A stretch of DNA of 64,000 bases from assembly GCA_905221605.1 (NCBI GenBank), contig CAJNDS010002211.1, forward strand, positions 1 through 64,000. Reading direction: 5' to 3'. This document shows positions 23,277 to 33,351 of this stretch, one piece after another (positions within the stretch are counted from its first letter, which is position 1; each line of letters opens with the position of its first letter). The notes under the pieces are model-generated. The model ran no database searches. It was given only the letters and a program-made list of their open reading frames with translations, and was not told where the DNA came from. The stretch comes from Symbiodinium natans (lineage: Eukaryota; Sar; Dinophyceae; Suessiales; Symbiodiniaceae). A program made the translations under genes and the position numbers.

Positions 23277-25320
23277 GGTAACCTGCGGAGCCGCATTGCG
23301 AAAGAGCGTAGTGCGTGCCGCTTTAAACCACGGGAGGTTGAGAAGTTTGTACCGCAAGGTCGCGCACAACTCCCTAGGCTCTGCCCTCAACCAAGCTTGC
23401 TCTGTAGACTGCCATGCTAAAGAGCCATCGCTGTCAAAGCTTTCCTGGAACAAAACCCGCAGTAACGAGCAGCAGTTGTGCAGGAACTGTGATGGTGCTT
23501 GGCGTGGGCCCGCCTACGTGGCACGAGGGCCTGGCAATGTCAGCGTTGAATTTCTGCATGGGCATGCTGTGGTGCAACAACGAAGCTAAAGCTTCCCACT
23601 GACCGTTTCGTGCTGTTCTTCTTCTATGCGGTGTGACCTTCCTAATTGATCACAGTGCAATTGCTGCCTACACTACCACCACTACCACTTCTACCACCAG
23701 TACGACCACCACCCCGACCACTACCACTGTCGCTACCACGATCACTGTTTCCTCCGCAGCCCCTGCCACGGCCACTAGCACCATTATCCTCACGATGGCG
23801 ATTCCATCTGATTGAATCACGACTCTATACCGGGACGCCATGTCTTGGGCCAGGCCTGCGCCTGCAGCGCGCGGCGACCCCTGCGCCCAAGAAGCTGCCC
23901 CGTTACGGGTCTGAGAGCCAAGCGGGCCACAGAGAAGCCAAGGTTTCGTGCCTAGGGCTCAATAGGCGTCGAGGCTCTCCTGCTAATGCAGGTCCATCCA
24001 AGGCGTAGGGCTCCTACATGAGGCACAGCCTGAACTTGAACTGACACATGTACGTCGCACGCGCAACAACCACAGGCAAAGTTTGCCAAAACTTTAATAC
24101 TCACAATGATTCCCTTTTGTGAGCTTTTCGAGCACTATGTCAATGCATAGGAGGTGGCACTTTGTCCACAAACGCGTCCCAGAACGGCTGAGCATACAAA
24201 CAAACATCTGCGCATGCAGATGCGAACAATGCATTGTTTCACTACATAGCACACCACTGCGCATCACAACAACACGAAGGATTCAGCCTTCTTCCTGGAA
24301 AAGCAAAGGTCATTAACCACATTTTCGCAGGCATTCACGCAGCACTTCAGCGGTAGCCAAGACGGCGTTCGAGCTCAGCCACCTGGCTGCACAAGGGAAG
24401 CAACTACAGTCTACAGTAACCCATGCACGATCCGGGCCTCCGCCTCCAACGCCGACGTCTCCACACGAAGGCCTGGCAGAAATCTCCATCTGAAGCTACA
24501 GACTAATAATCCTATAATGTTGTCATACTAAAACAAATGATTCAGATAATAACCCTTGAGAGGCAAAGCCGAGGACAACAAAAGCTACCCTTGATTCACG
24601 CCCTGGTGGCGTTGCTTCTTGCAGCAAGGAAGCCGTACGAACACGCACTCATACTGTCCGCGATCCATAACTCAAGATCCCGCGCTATCCAAATGTTGAG
24701 GAAACGTGATGGAGAGAAGAAAGAGGTACTTGTACAAACGGCACATTTGGAGCATCATGCAATCGTGGAAACCGTAATCCCGGTCCGCGGAGCTCTCGGG
24801 AACACGCGCATGAGACAAAAAGACATACGAACACGCGCTCGTGTAGACCGCGATCAATAATTTACCTGTTTTTGCGGCATCACGGACATCCGAATCGACT
24901 GGAGTGAGTGGAGGAGGCACACACTCAACAAACAAAACCAGCAATGGGCCGCAAGTTCACAAATCCTTTGGCCCACGACCCCTTCACTCTTCTTTGGGGT
25001 CCGGTTGTGGGACTCGCGGCTTTGACAGGTCACCACACAAACACACATATGCAGCGAGTTGCAGTGAAGGATACGTAAGACCCAGACATACACAGCCTGT
25101 GATCCGCGCGCGCGAGAGCATCTGAACCCGAAATCCTTAATCCGTCCAAGACTACCTGGGCGTCCAAGATTCGGCGTGGTCCCCTGAAATGCAGAACCAG
25201 GTTGCCATCCCAAACCCTGCCAAGCAACAAGCGCCCTTCTTGGCCACCTTCACTTGGGCCGAAGCCTGTACCCGGCACAGGAAGCACGGCCTCTGCCCAC
25301 GCCCAGGTGGGGGTTTCAGA
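23277..25320. other. Intergenic stretch, scattered coding-like fragments
   Basis: Upstream of the delta-COP start. A minus-strand segment at about 23455-23565 reads KFNADIARPSCHVGGPTPS after ATGCAG and could be the tail exon of a neighbouring gene. 23675-23815 is an imperfect CCACTA/CCACCG simple repeat. A minus-strand segment near 25150-25290 (EGRLLLGRVWDGNLVLHF) is also coding-like. No family recognised in any of these. Confidence 0.3.
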
Positions 25321-25340
25321 TATTAGGGGTACCTTGGTCC

Positions 25341-25600
25341 TAAAGGGCATCCTACTATTTGGGTAGTTCTCTAAATTAGGGTCCCTTTTTGGGATCCTTT
25401 TTAAAGGGTGCCGCCTTATAAAGGGTACCCAATAAAGGGCCCCAATTTAGAAAACTACCCAGTTGGGGGGCTACATTGAGGGTGCTTGGCGGGGCAGCCC
25501 TCTGAGTGCCGAGTTCAACAAAGTGCCCTCTCCATGGGGTTGTTGGGGGTTGCTTTAAGGGGATTCTTTGCTATTTGGGGGTATAAAAGGGGCACCCCCC
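25341..25600 (+). repeat. Two copies of the dispersed CTATTTGGGG element, one palindromic
   Basis: The first copy (from 25341, aaagggcatcctactatttg) is followed by an inverted repeat: arm gggtagttctctaaattagg at 25361-25381 pairs with cccaatttagaaaactaccc at 25441-25460. The second copy (25551-25600) reads taaggggattctttgctatt then tgggggtataaaaggggcac. Confidence 0.65.
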
Positions 25601-25880
25601 CCCCATTTTCGGAAATACCCGTATGCTCTCATGAAACAGATGGAGCGCCGCGGGCATGCAGTCAGTGTGTGTTACGGTTCTTTGCTGCGCAAGCACACAA
25701 GAGCTGAGATGCGCACCCCGGCACGCTGAGGCGATGTGTGCAAATAGCCTTCCACTGGGGCTGCATCTGCCCTACAATGACGAGCCCTCTCTTCTCGGTA
25801 AGGACTTTGCGGGAGAAAGCGCCCGGCACAGATCTGGATCAAGCATTGCACACCCTGGCACCCCCCAATGTCGCTGGAAC

Positions 25881-26019
25881 CCACTTCATGAAACCCGAAA
25901 CCCTAAACCCTAAACCCTAAACCCTGAACCCTAAACCCTAAACCCTAAGCCCGAAGCCCTAAACCCTAAACCCTAAACCCTAAACCCCCTAAACCCTCCC
26001 AAACCCCACTTCATGAAAC
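25881..26019 (+). repeat. Telomere-like array bounded by a 14-bp direct repeat
   Basis: About fourteen CCCTAAA-type units (25893-26003) lie between two identical copies of CCACTTCATGAAAC, at 25881-25894 and 26006-26019. The arrangement looks like insertion of telomeric sequence with duplication of the target. Confidence 0.85.
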
Positions 26020-26235
26020 TTCTTGCCCCTTCTTGCCCATGAGGAACTCAAATAGGGGCCGCCTAAAGGGACAGCTTGCACGTCGATCGGCGTCAAAGCC
26101 GAGCAGGCCTCGGATACAGTGACGTCTTAATAATAATAATTATTATTATTATACTCATAGTCATAGTCATCGTCATAGTCATAGTCATTTTGGGCGGCCC
26201 TATGCAACTCGCTCAGCAGCAACTCCGCAGAAAAC

Positions 26236-29200
26236 TCAAGGCTGTGAGAAGACTGTGTAGGAGTGTGCTTTTAGGAGTGTCTTGCACGTTGGCAACCTCA
26301 CTAGGGTACTCCAAAAGTGGCGGTCTACAGCAGCTCTGTGAGCTTGTAGATAAGAGTATGGGAAGGTAGGGCTGCGAGTGGCAGGGGGTCTGGAGGACTT
26401 TAAAAGCCAGTGCGAAAGAATTGTAGTGCACTGTTCTGTCCATTGAACTCTCCTCCTGCCTGGCCTTAGGCCAGCACCAACCATACCACCTCTGTACTGA
26501 AAAGCGCTAGTGAAGCAGCAGTTCCGTTCTATACTGTTCGGATGGGATCGAAGACTGTGCCCGAAAAGTTTCAGCTGTGCTTTGTGGATGTGGTGAGTGA
26601 GTGGAGGCTGTGAGGTGAGTGTTCTCACCTCTTGGTTGGTGTATGTGCGGGCTGTGGGGTTGAGCACCTCCGTGTAGTAAGTGCTTTTGAAGTGGAGGAT
26701 CTTTCGAAGACTCTGTGAGTGGAAAGCTTCGAGTCTGTTGAGATCGCCTTTTGTGAGCGCTGCTGATTCCAACCCGTATGTTACGAGCGGAATGAAGACC
26801 GCATTGTAAATGCGTAACTTCCACTTCAGTGTGAGGTCGGTGTTGCGCCAGAACTGGTGCAGAGAGTTAAAGTGCTTGCGGGCTTTGGCGACACGTGTGA
26901 GAACGTCTTTGTGAGAAGACCCGTCGCTGCTAATTGTGATGCCAAGGTATTTGGCGTGCTGCTCAATAGTGAGGGGGGCGCCGTTGTGAAAGTGGACTGT
27001 GTTCTGTGAAGTGGGGGAGCGTAGTAACACGCACTTCTTGAGGTTCAGGTGGAGGTTGCTGTGAGCCGCAATCCGCTGCAGGATGTGGAGCAGCTGTTCT
27101 GCTCTGTGAGCTGTGCTTGCGATGAGTGCTGTGTCGTCCGCATAAGCGAGGTCGTAGAAGGGCTGGTTTTGGCTGTACAGCCATGGAAGAGACCCGCCGT
27201 GAGCTGTGAGTTCCCGGTCCACATCGTGCATAACCATACCGTGAACTATGAGAAACAGGTATGGTGAGAACGGGCATCCTTGACGAATGCCCGCGCTGGC
27301 TTCCTCCCTGGTGCTTTGCTTCCCAGCCGCCGCCACTGTGAATTGTGGTGAGGTGTAGATGTTGTTGATGAGGGCTGTGAGATGTGGTGGGACGCCGTAG
27401 CGTGACAACGCTGTGAGGAGGGCGTCCGGGTGTATCTTGTCGAATGCTTTCTCCCAGTCGAGAAAGATGGTGTAAAGTGTTTGTCCTGTGGCCTCCGCAC
27501 GTTCAATGAGACGGCGGACGATGTGAATAGGCTGGGATGTCGAGCGCGTCGCCCTAAACCCGTATTGGGTTTCCCTGAGTCTGTCGTCCAGGGCTGCTTG
27601 GAGTCTGGTGTGAATGATCTTGGCGAAAAGTTTGTAGGATGTGTTCAAAAGTGAGATGGGGCGGTAGCTGGCAGGGTCTGTGAGGGGACCTTTGCCTTTG
27701 TAGATTTCGACTACAATAGCATGGTGCCAGTCATCCGGGATGGTGGCTGTGAGCAGGGCTTGGTTGAGGACCCGCAAGAGAGCCTCTTGGTTATGGTCGT
27801 CTAACCACTGCCATGCTTCAGCAGGAATGCTGTCGGGGCCTGCTGCTTTGTTGTGCGCCAGCTCTTTAAGTGCTGCGTTGAGCTCTGCTGTGGTGATGGG
27901 TGAGAGGTCCACTGCTGCTGCCGGGTGTATTGGGTCTGTGGGGCCAGTGTAAGGTGTAGGTGGAGCTGCCCAGTGTGAGTCTCGCAGGTATTCTGCGAAG
28001 GTTTGGGCTTGCTGTGAGAGGCTGGTGGGCTTGCCCTGTGAGTCTCTAATGGAGACCGGTCTGGGCTTGTAGTCTGAGCGAACTCTCTTGATCCACTTCC
28101 ATTTTTGGCGAGGGTCAAGAGTGGCCTCGCTTTCGGCCAGTCGCTCCTTTAGCCACTGGGTTTTATCTTTGCGGGCTTGCTTTCTAATGTCTTTGTGGAG
28201 TTGGGCCTCAAGATCAAATCTCTGAGCGAGGCGTGCGGCGGAACGTTGCTGTATGAGCTGCCAAGTAGCTTGTGAGATCCAGGGGTGTTTGGGGAAGGAC
28301 GCGGTGGTTGGGATGTGGTCGCTAATGGCTTCCTTGGTCGCCGCCTGGAGGCTCTGCCATTGCTCATGTGGTTGTGATTGGAGTGGGAGCTGTGGGGGTG
28401 GTTGTGAGTAGTCTGTGGTAGGGGTGATGGCATCCAAGTTTTGCTTGATGTGGTTGTTGTAGGCTTGCCGCTGTGCGGCAGTGGGGGTTCTGGTGTGGCG
28501 TGGTTTGGGGGCTGTGCGTTTGGCCTCTTTGGTGCGGAGCTGCAGCTCGACTTTGACCAAGTAGTGGTTGCTGTTGAGTGCTGCGCCGGGAAGAGTGTGG
28601 ATGTCGTGGATGATGTTGCGCCAGTCTTTGTGTATAATGGCGTGGTCGAGTTGCACGAGGTCGCCGTTGGGTCTTTTGTGGGTGTGTCTATTGCGAGGTG
28701 CTTTCTCCATCCAGCTCTGTGGGAGGCAGTAGTCCTGTGAGGCCAGGAGGTCGTGGAACTGTCGCTGGTTGGTGTCGCCTTCTGCATCATCGTCTGGCTC
28801 GTCTTCCTCGGCAGTTTTGCCTGGGACGAAATGTGGGCCAGTGGCGTGAGGGATGGCTGCGAGCTCGTCTAAGGCTAGTGCGTTGAAGTCTCCAACCACT
28901 AGAAGGGGGGTGCGTTCTCTGTGAGTGGAGAGCTGTGTGGTGAGCGCTTGCCAGAACTGGTCCCGGCATTGCTGTTCGCGTTGGCTGTGTGGGGCGTAAA
29001 CCGCCAGTATGCTGAGCGGAGCTTCGATGGTGTCGATGGTGAACCGAAGAAATCTGCCGTCGACGCAGGTGAGATCTGTGATGGTGGGTGTGAGGTGTGG
29101 GGCTGTGATGAGGGAGACTCCTGTGAAGGTCTGTGTGGGCTTGCCTTTGCTGTCGTACTCTTCTGTGGCGCTGTGGGTAATGGTGTAGCCATTCAAGAGC

Positions 29201-29391
29201 GAAGAGTAGAGTTCCGATCCTTCACGAAGCGTGGATATCGGCACGACAGGACCATCTTTGAGAGGATACTTCGGTGGATCTGCGACAAAGGAGTTGCCCA
29301 CAGCAACACGCGCATTGTTTGCTGGATCCAATCGCGCGAAAGTAGCTGCAGTCACAAGATTCTCCATTCTCGCAGGGATGTTGCCAGCCAT
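26236..29391 (-). CDS. LINE ORF2: endonuclease and reverse transcriptase
   Basis: 1051 codons from the ATG at 29389-29391 (the frame is open from a TGA near 29442). Residue numbers count from a GTG eight codons earlier. Endonuclease part: GVSLI (99-103), VYAPHS (139-144), GDFNA (175-179), LDHAI (256-260), NSNHYLV (281-287, equivalent of the SDH motif). Reverse transcriptase: AGPDSIPAE (525-533), RPISLL (585-590), QYGFRATRST (617-626), FLDWEKAFD (651-659), GIRQGCPFSP (709-718), YADD (759-762, catalytic), KYLG (822-825). It would make DNA from the element RNA at a nicked target. Oddity: the usual N-terminal catalytic Asn and Glu motifs of APE endonucleases are not recognisable in the first 100 residues, so the N-terminus is divergent or missing. 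Confidence 0.92.
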   Translation of the reverse strand: MAGNIPARMENLVTAATFARLDPANNARVAVGNSFVADPPKYPLKDGPVVPISTLREGSELYSSLLNGYTITHSATEEYDSKGKPTQTFTGVSLITAPHLTPTITDLTCVDGRFLRFTIDTIEAPLSILAVYAPHSQREQQCRDQFWQALTTQLSTHRERTPLLVVGDFNALALDELAAIPHATGPHFVPGKTAEEDEPDDDAEGDTNQRQFHDLLASQDYCLPQSWMEKAPRNRHTHKRPNGDLVQLDHAIIHKDWRNIIHDIHTLPGAALNSNHYLVKVELQLRTKEAKRTAPKPRHTRTPTAAQRQAYNNHIKQNLDAITPTTDYSQPPPQLPLQSQPHEQWQSLQAATKEAISDHIPTTASFPKHPWISQATWQLIQQRSAARLAQRFDLEAQLHKDIRKQARKDKTQWLKERLAESEATLDPRQKWKWIKRVRSDYKPRPVSIRDSQGKPTSLSQQAQTFAEYLRDSHWAAPPTPYTGPTDPIHPAAAVDLSPITTAELNAALKELAHNKAAGPDSIPAEAWQWLDDHNQEALLRVLNQALLTATIPDDWHHAIVVEIYKGKGPLTDPASYRPISLLNTSYKLFAKIIHTRLQAALDDRLRETQYGFRATRSTSQPIHIVRRLIERAEATGQTLYTIFLDWEKAFDKIHPDALLTALSRYGVPPHLTALINNIYTSPQFTVAAAGKQSTREEASAGIRQGCPFSPYLFLIVHGMVMHDVDRELTAHGGSLPWLYSQNQPFYDLAYADDTALIASTAHRAEQLLHILQRIAAHSNLHLNLKKCVLLRSPTSQNTVHFHNGAPLTIEQHAKYLGITISSDGSSHKDVLTRVAKARKHFNSLHQFWRNTDLTLKWKLRIYNAVFIPLVTYGLESAALTKGDLNRLEAFHSQSLRKILHFKSTYYTEVLNPTARTYTNQEVRTLTSQPPLTHHIHKAQLKLFGHSLRSHPNSIERNCCFTSAFQYRGGMVGAGLRPGRRRVQWTEQCTTILSHWLLKSSRPPATRSPTFPYSYLQAHRAAVDRHFWSTLVRLPTCKTLLKAHSYTVFSQP

Positions 29392-29394
29392 TAC

Positions 29395-29481
29395 CTTGGA
29401 ATTGGGATGAAACACGGAAAAGAGAAGAAGAAAAGTTCAAAACATAATATAAAAATAGAAAACAAAAACATATATACTTAC
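29395..29481 (-). other. Intron-like or trans-splice-like spacer between LINE ORFs
   Basis: On the minus strand: CTAG|GTAAGTATATATG, a pyrimidine tract (CTTTTCTTCTTCTCTTTTCC), then TTCCAAG|GTAATGG, with the ORF2 ATG 4 nt after the AG. All three look like consensus splice signals. The segment starts 17 nt after the ORF1 stop (TGA at 29498-29500). Removing it would not fuse the ORFs. The acceptor alone could serve spliced-leader trans-splicing of an ORF2 mRNA. Confidence 0.5.
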
Positions 29482-29497
29482 CTAGTAATAATCTGTA

Positions 29498-30082
29498 TCA
29501 CGGTGCGCGGGCGCTATTCTGGATATGCACCGCCAAATTTCCAGCGGTGTCTGCTCCGAAGCCAGTGCTGGTGGAAAGGGAGCCAGAGCTATCCAATAAC
29601 AACTTCTCCACGCGCGGGAGGCCAGACAGAGCCATCTTGTAGCCTAAGTCGTATTCACCGGCAGGAGCCGGATTCTCCGTCGCATCGTCCAGACGTGTGG
29701 CCAGTGCAGAGTCCGTTAGATCGTATTTGATGTCGAAACGGTTGCTGAGAGGCTCCGTCGGAGTGAGATCTACGGTGGGTTGGTCCACCTGAGGAGGGAC
29801 GACAGGCTGGGCCTGCTGACCCATCAGCGCGTTGAGGGCCGTGACGCCCCCCATGGCCTGAAGGGCGGCGATAAGCTGCTGAAGCCCCACGTTCTGAGCC
29901 GGATCCCCACCGCCTGGGAAGGCGGGTGTTGGATTCGCGGCCGCAACGAGAGGGGCAGCTTTTGGTGCCGCCGCAGGCTTGGGATTCGCCTTTGGTACTG
30001 CAGGAGACGGTACTTTGGGCAAGGCATTTGCCTGCTCAGTGTCGTCCTCTGCTATGTCCATTTCATCTTGTTGGCCCGCCAT
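29498..30082 (-). CDS. LINE ORF1, Ala/Pro-rich protein
   Basis: 194 codons from the ATG at 30080-30082 to TGA. An acidic N-terminus (DEMDIAEDDTEQ) is followed by an Ala/Pro-rich stretch (KANPKPAAAPKAAPLVAAA), a hydrophobic helix-like segment (LQQLIAALQAMGG) and a more ordered C-terminal third (NRFDIKYDLTDSALATRLDD). No zinc knuckle or RRM is visible. In LINEs ORF1 usually gives an RNA-binding chaperone; that role is inferred from position only. It starts MAG like ORF2. Confidence 0.65.
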   Translation of the reverse strand: MAGQQDEMDIAEDDTEQANALPKVPSPAVPKANPKPAAAPKAAPLVAAANPTPAFPGGGDPAQNVGLQQLIAALQAMGGVTALNALMGQQAQPVVPPQVDQPTVDLTPTEPLSNRFDIKYDLTDSALATRLDDATENPAPAGEYDLGYKMALSGLPRVEKLLLDSSGSLSTSTGFGADTAGNLAVHIQNSARAP

Positions 30083-30534
30083 GGGCAGGTAAGTATGCTA
30101 ACCAAATGTGTGAAGTCCAATGTTCATAAACTCATTGAAAGAACATTTCACTTGAGACATGCATATAATGTGAACGCTGATGACATGTATACATGTACAC
30201 ATGCCCAGTTTGCACACTTGAAAATTGAGCCTATAATGCAACGGACAAATAAAGCCTTTGCCTCTAGTCACTCGCTGTCCTCTACTAATAAATAGATAAA
30301 CTGCGAGTGCAAGTGATAACTCAAGTTTCAAATACACAATCAAATGATAAATAGTGTTAACAAGAAGAACTACATATTATGGAAGATATGGGTTTGGGAC
30401 CCGGTTCAAACAGATGGTTAGCAACCCGGACACACCTAGAGCCTTGGGAGCTCACGTTGATGTGCCCCGTTAATAGTCTCCAGTTATGGCACTGGAAGCC
30501 ATCTTTTCATCATCGTAAAGATAATGAAAATTTA

Positions 30535-30900
30535 GTCATAGTCATAGTAATAGTAATAGCAATAGTCATAGTAACAGTAATAGTAATATAGTAATATAGC
30601 AATATAGCAATATAGCAATATAGTAATATAGTAATATAGTAATATAGTAATATAGTAATATAGTAATATAGTAATATAGTAATATAGTAATATAGTAATA
30701 TAGTAATATAGTAATATAATAATATAGTAATATAGTAATATAGTAATATAGTAATATAGTAATATAGTAATATAGTAATATATAGTAATATAGTAATATA
30801 GTAATATAGTAATATAGTAATAGAGTAATCTAGTAATAGTACTAGTACTAGTAATAGTAATAGATGTAATAATAATAAATAAGAATAATGATCGCAGTAG
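30535..30900. repeat. AGTAATAT octamer microsatellite with AGTCAT head
   Basis: Begins with agtcatagtcatagtaatag then about thirty AGTAATAT units, decaying into AGTA/ACTAGT text. The AGTCAT part matches the tail of the LINE about 4.4 kb away. Confidence 0.85.
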
Positions 30901-31126
30901 TATTAATACTAGTATTAGAGAACCAGCGCGCCTAGCTAGTCGAGAACGGACGGCACAATCGGGCAGTTCCACAGACGAGCTGCACGAAACCAAATCTTCA
31001 ACACGAACGCCGAGGCATCGACGATTTTGCCACCCGGGTACTCCACAAATGGCCCCTGGAAAGAGCCACCGGTGGTCACGGCTTGGAATATTGCGGAGAT
31101 CTTCTGAAGCCGGTGTAGCTGTTTCG
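30901..31126. other. Short unique spacer
   Basis: No gene recognised. Confidence 0.3.
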
Positions 31127-31137
31127 ATTTAGGGTTT

Positions 31138-31171
<34 letters not shown>

Positions 31172-31292
31172 TAGGGTTTAGGGTTTAGGGTTTAGGGTTT
31201 CGGGTTTAGGTTTTAGGGTTTCGGGTTTCGGGTTTCGTGTTTGGGGTTTCGGGTTTGGGGTTTGGGGTTTCGGGTTTAGGGTTTAGGGTTTA
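31127..31292 (+). repeat. Telomere-like array with TTGAGGG, TTTCGGG and TTTGGGG variants
   Basis: About 23 heptamers in plus orientation: canonical TTTAGGG at both ends, a block of GTTGAGG near the left and TTTCGGG/TTTGGGG in the centre. Confidence 0.85.
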
Positions 31293-33351
31293 GGAGCGCT
31301 TGGAAACACTTTGACGCAGAGATAAATGCGGGAATGTTCCTTGAGTTTCCTCACATTTGCTCTTCCATCTTTTGTGCTGGGACTTCAGGGTTCCTTCAAT
31401 AGGAAATGCGCAGGCACTTGAAACGACAAGCTCGTTTGCGTCTTTGCTCGTGCTTCGTCCAACACAGAACTCTCCTGTTGCGGTGGCCATTGCAGCGCTC
31501 ATCTGGGGTAGGACACGCCAAAGTCTGACGTTCACGGGGTTTGGAATCAAGCCAACATAGAAAACCAAGAAACTGTTGCTCCAGCAAGTAGCAAGCGCAA
31601 CTATGATAGAACGCACGCCTCGCAGCGGCAGCGCAGGAGCAGCCGCGGGGCAAAGAACAAGCCCCCACGGCGCCTGAGAATTCAATCTGCTCACGCTCTC
31701 GTTGCCCCTAGGCCTTGCTTTTTAACTGTGGCTCCAAGGACTTCTGGCCGAGGGGCGCGGGGACTCGGTGCCTGAGCGCAGCGGCCTGCGTGCGGCAGAC
31801 GTACCTCAAGTGCGGGTTCAGACTTGGAATCTAGGCCACCAAACTCACAAGAAGAATCCGAAGGGCACAATCCGCCAGAGTGGTGTGGCCCGGCATCGTC
31901 CCTGCGGAAGGCTCGAAGCTGAAGGATAACAATCAAAATCCAGACATCTGGCATGTGCGGATTCTGGACGTTTGGGGATTCTCCGCGATTCCCACTAGTG
32001 GTCGCTACGATTGCTTGCTTGGGAGACAGCTGCATCATGGTCCTGATGGTCACCCCCAGCGAATATTCTGTACGATCTCCGGCCTTGGACAACTTGGGTC
32101 TCTCCTCCCCCCCCCCCCCCCATCGTGCACCACACGCTTGCAGCCAAAAGGCCCAGATGCTCAGGAGACGGTTTCCCACCTGAGCAGGGCTCCAGAGCTT
32201 CACTAAAACTTTGTGCATCCGCTTAGTTTGGGAAAGGCCCCCGCCCCTCCCCGCACCCCACACCTTGGCCACCACCTTGTACCCGATGCCACGGAAGTCG
32301 CGCAGCCTGGGCTTCAAAGTGATCGGTGCACTCAGAATGTCCGTGTACCCTCGTGATCCATAATATGCTATTCTGTTCATTGGGTTGTACGTCTTATGCA
32401 ACCGTTCAGGCCATCGGCTCGGCATGTGTGATGCCTTCAATGCCAGGCAGCGAATCTCTCAGCTGGGAGGGGTTGGCTCGAAGGTCCTTGGGGCATGGCT
32501 CACGGGAGCCCTGGAGGGATGGCTCACGGGAGCCCTTGAGGGATGGCCTGGGTGCCTCCAGGCTCCAAGGGCTCATTGGGGTTGCAAGCCGGTGCTCGCA
32601 CAACGTGCTGCCCCAGCCATGTCCTCCACGTTGATGGACCAAGCGCGAAGGATCTGCTCCACTGAATCATCCATTGCGAGCAGAGATCAGCTCAGGAACG
32701 TACAAGAGTTGACAGGCGTGGCTGCAGGCCAACGGGCTAGCAGTGGCAGGCTTTAGCCGTGGTGGGACAGCAACTCCCAAGCATGGAGCTGTTCTGGTTC
32801 TAACATGCCTTGAGTGCCTTAAGTCTACAACGTCTACAACGTTTACAATCTACAATCGGTGACCCATACTTGTGTCAAGGGAATGTCCATCTGGGCAGAG
32901 TGACTGAGTGAGCCAGCTCCAGTTTGCAGCATAGGAATGAACCGTTTGCTAGCGCCCTCCTGCAGGCAATGGGCAATTGCTAGGCACACGGAGAGTCTGC
33001 AAGGACAGCATACCATGCAGAGGCGTACCCAGAGAGAGAGAGAGAGAGTCGAGTCTGCGTGGTTGGCGCAATGTTGCAACAACGACTCTTACTCTTCCCC
33101 TTCACCCAGAATGCTCCTCGAGCTTGCAAGAGGGATCCGCCAGAGTTCTGACACCAGCTGTACAAGTTTGATACAATCGATTGCCATTGAAATAGCAATT
33201 TTCCTCTAGTGTGGCAAGAGGCTAGAGCTTATTGATAGAAAAATTCTCCACGAGGTTCGCAGAGATGTAGAGGAGAAATCACCTGGCAATAGGAGGTACA
33301 AGCCATGCTTGGGGTGGAGAGTTCCGCTCCGTGATTGCTACAGCAGCATGA
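31293..33351 (-). other. Downstream region of the transporter gene, weak exon candidates
   Basis: Coding-like minus-strand stretches: EFCVGRSTSKDANELVVSS within a 134-codon frame (31290-31694), and LKPRLRDFRGIGYKVVAKV at about 32255-32320 within a 249-codon frame (31691-32440). Neither matches a family I know, and splice signals are ambiguous. 32496-32548 holds a 27-bp tandem duplication (ggctcacgggagccc...). Confidence 0.25.

Larger units (their letters stand above)
26126..30530 (-). mobile_element. LINE-type non-LTR retrotransposon, two intact ORFs
   Basis: A minus-strand element: ORF1 (29498-30082), an intron-like spacer, ORF2 (26236-29391) and a 3' simple-repeat tail of TATGAC and TAATAA units (26126-26195) instead of a long poly(A). 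ORF2 carries an APE-type endonuclease and a reverse transcriptase; no RNase H or zinc knuckle is evident. The 5' boundary is put near 30530, where an (AGTCAT)n/(AGTAATAT)n microsatellite begins; 30083-30530 would be 5' UTR. Both large frames are uninterrupted, suggesting a recent insertion. It sits between delta-COP and the transporter. Clade assignment would need a tree; the simple-repeat tail fits several APE clades. Confidence 0.85.

Noticed and set aside
28921-29730. 269-codon plus-strand ORF
   Set aside because: It is antisense to LINE ORF2/ORF1 and has no domain; a shadow frame.
30532-30993. 153-codon Tyr/Ile/Leu-rich minus-strand ORF
   Set aside because: A translation of the AGTAATAT microsatellite.
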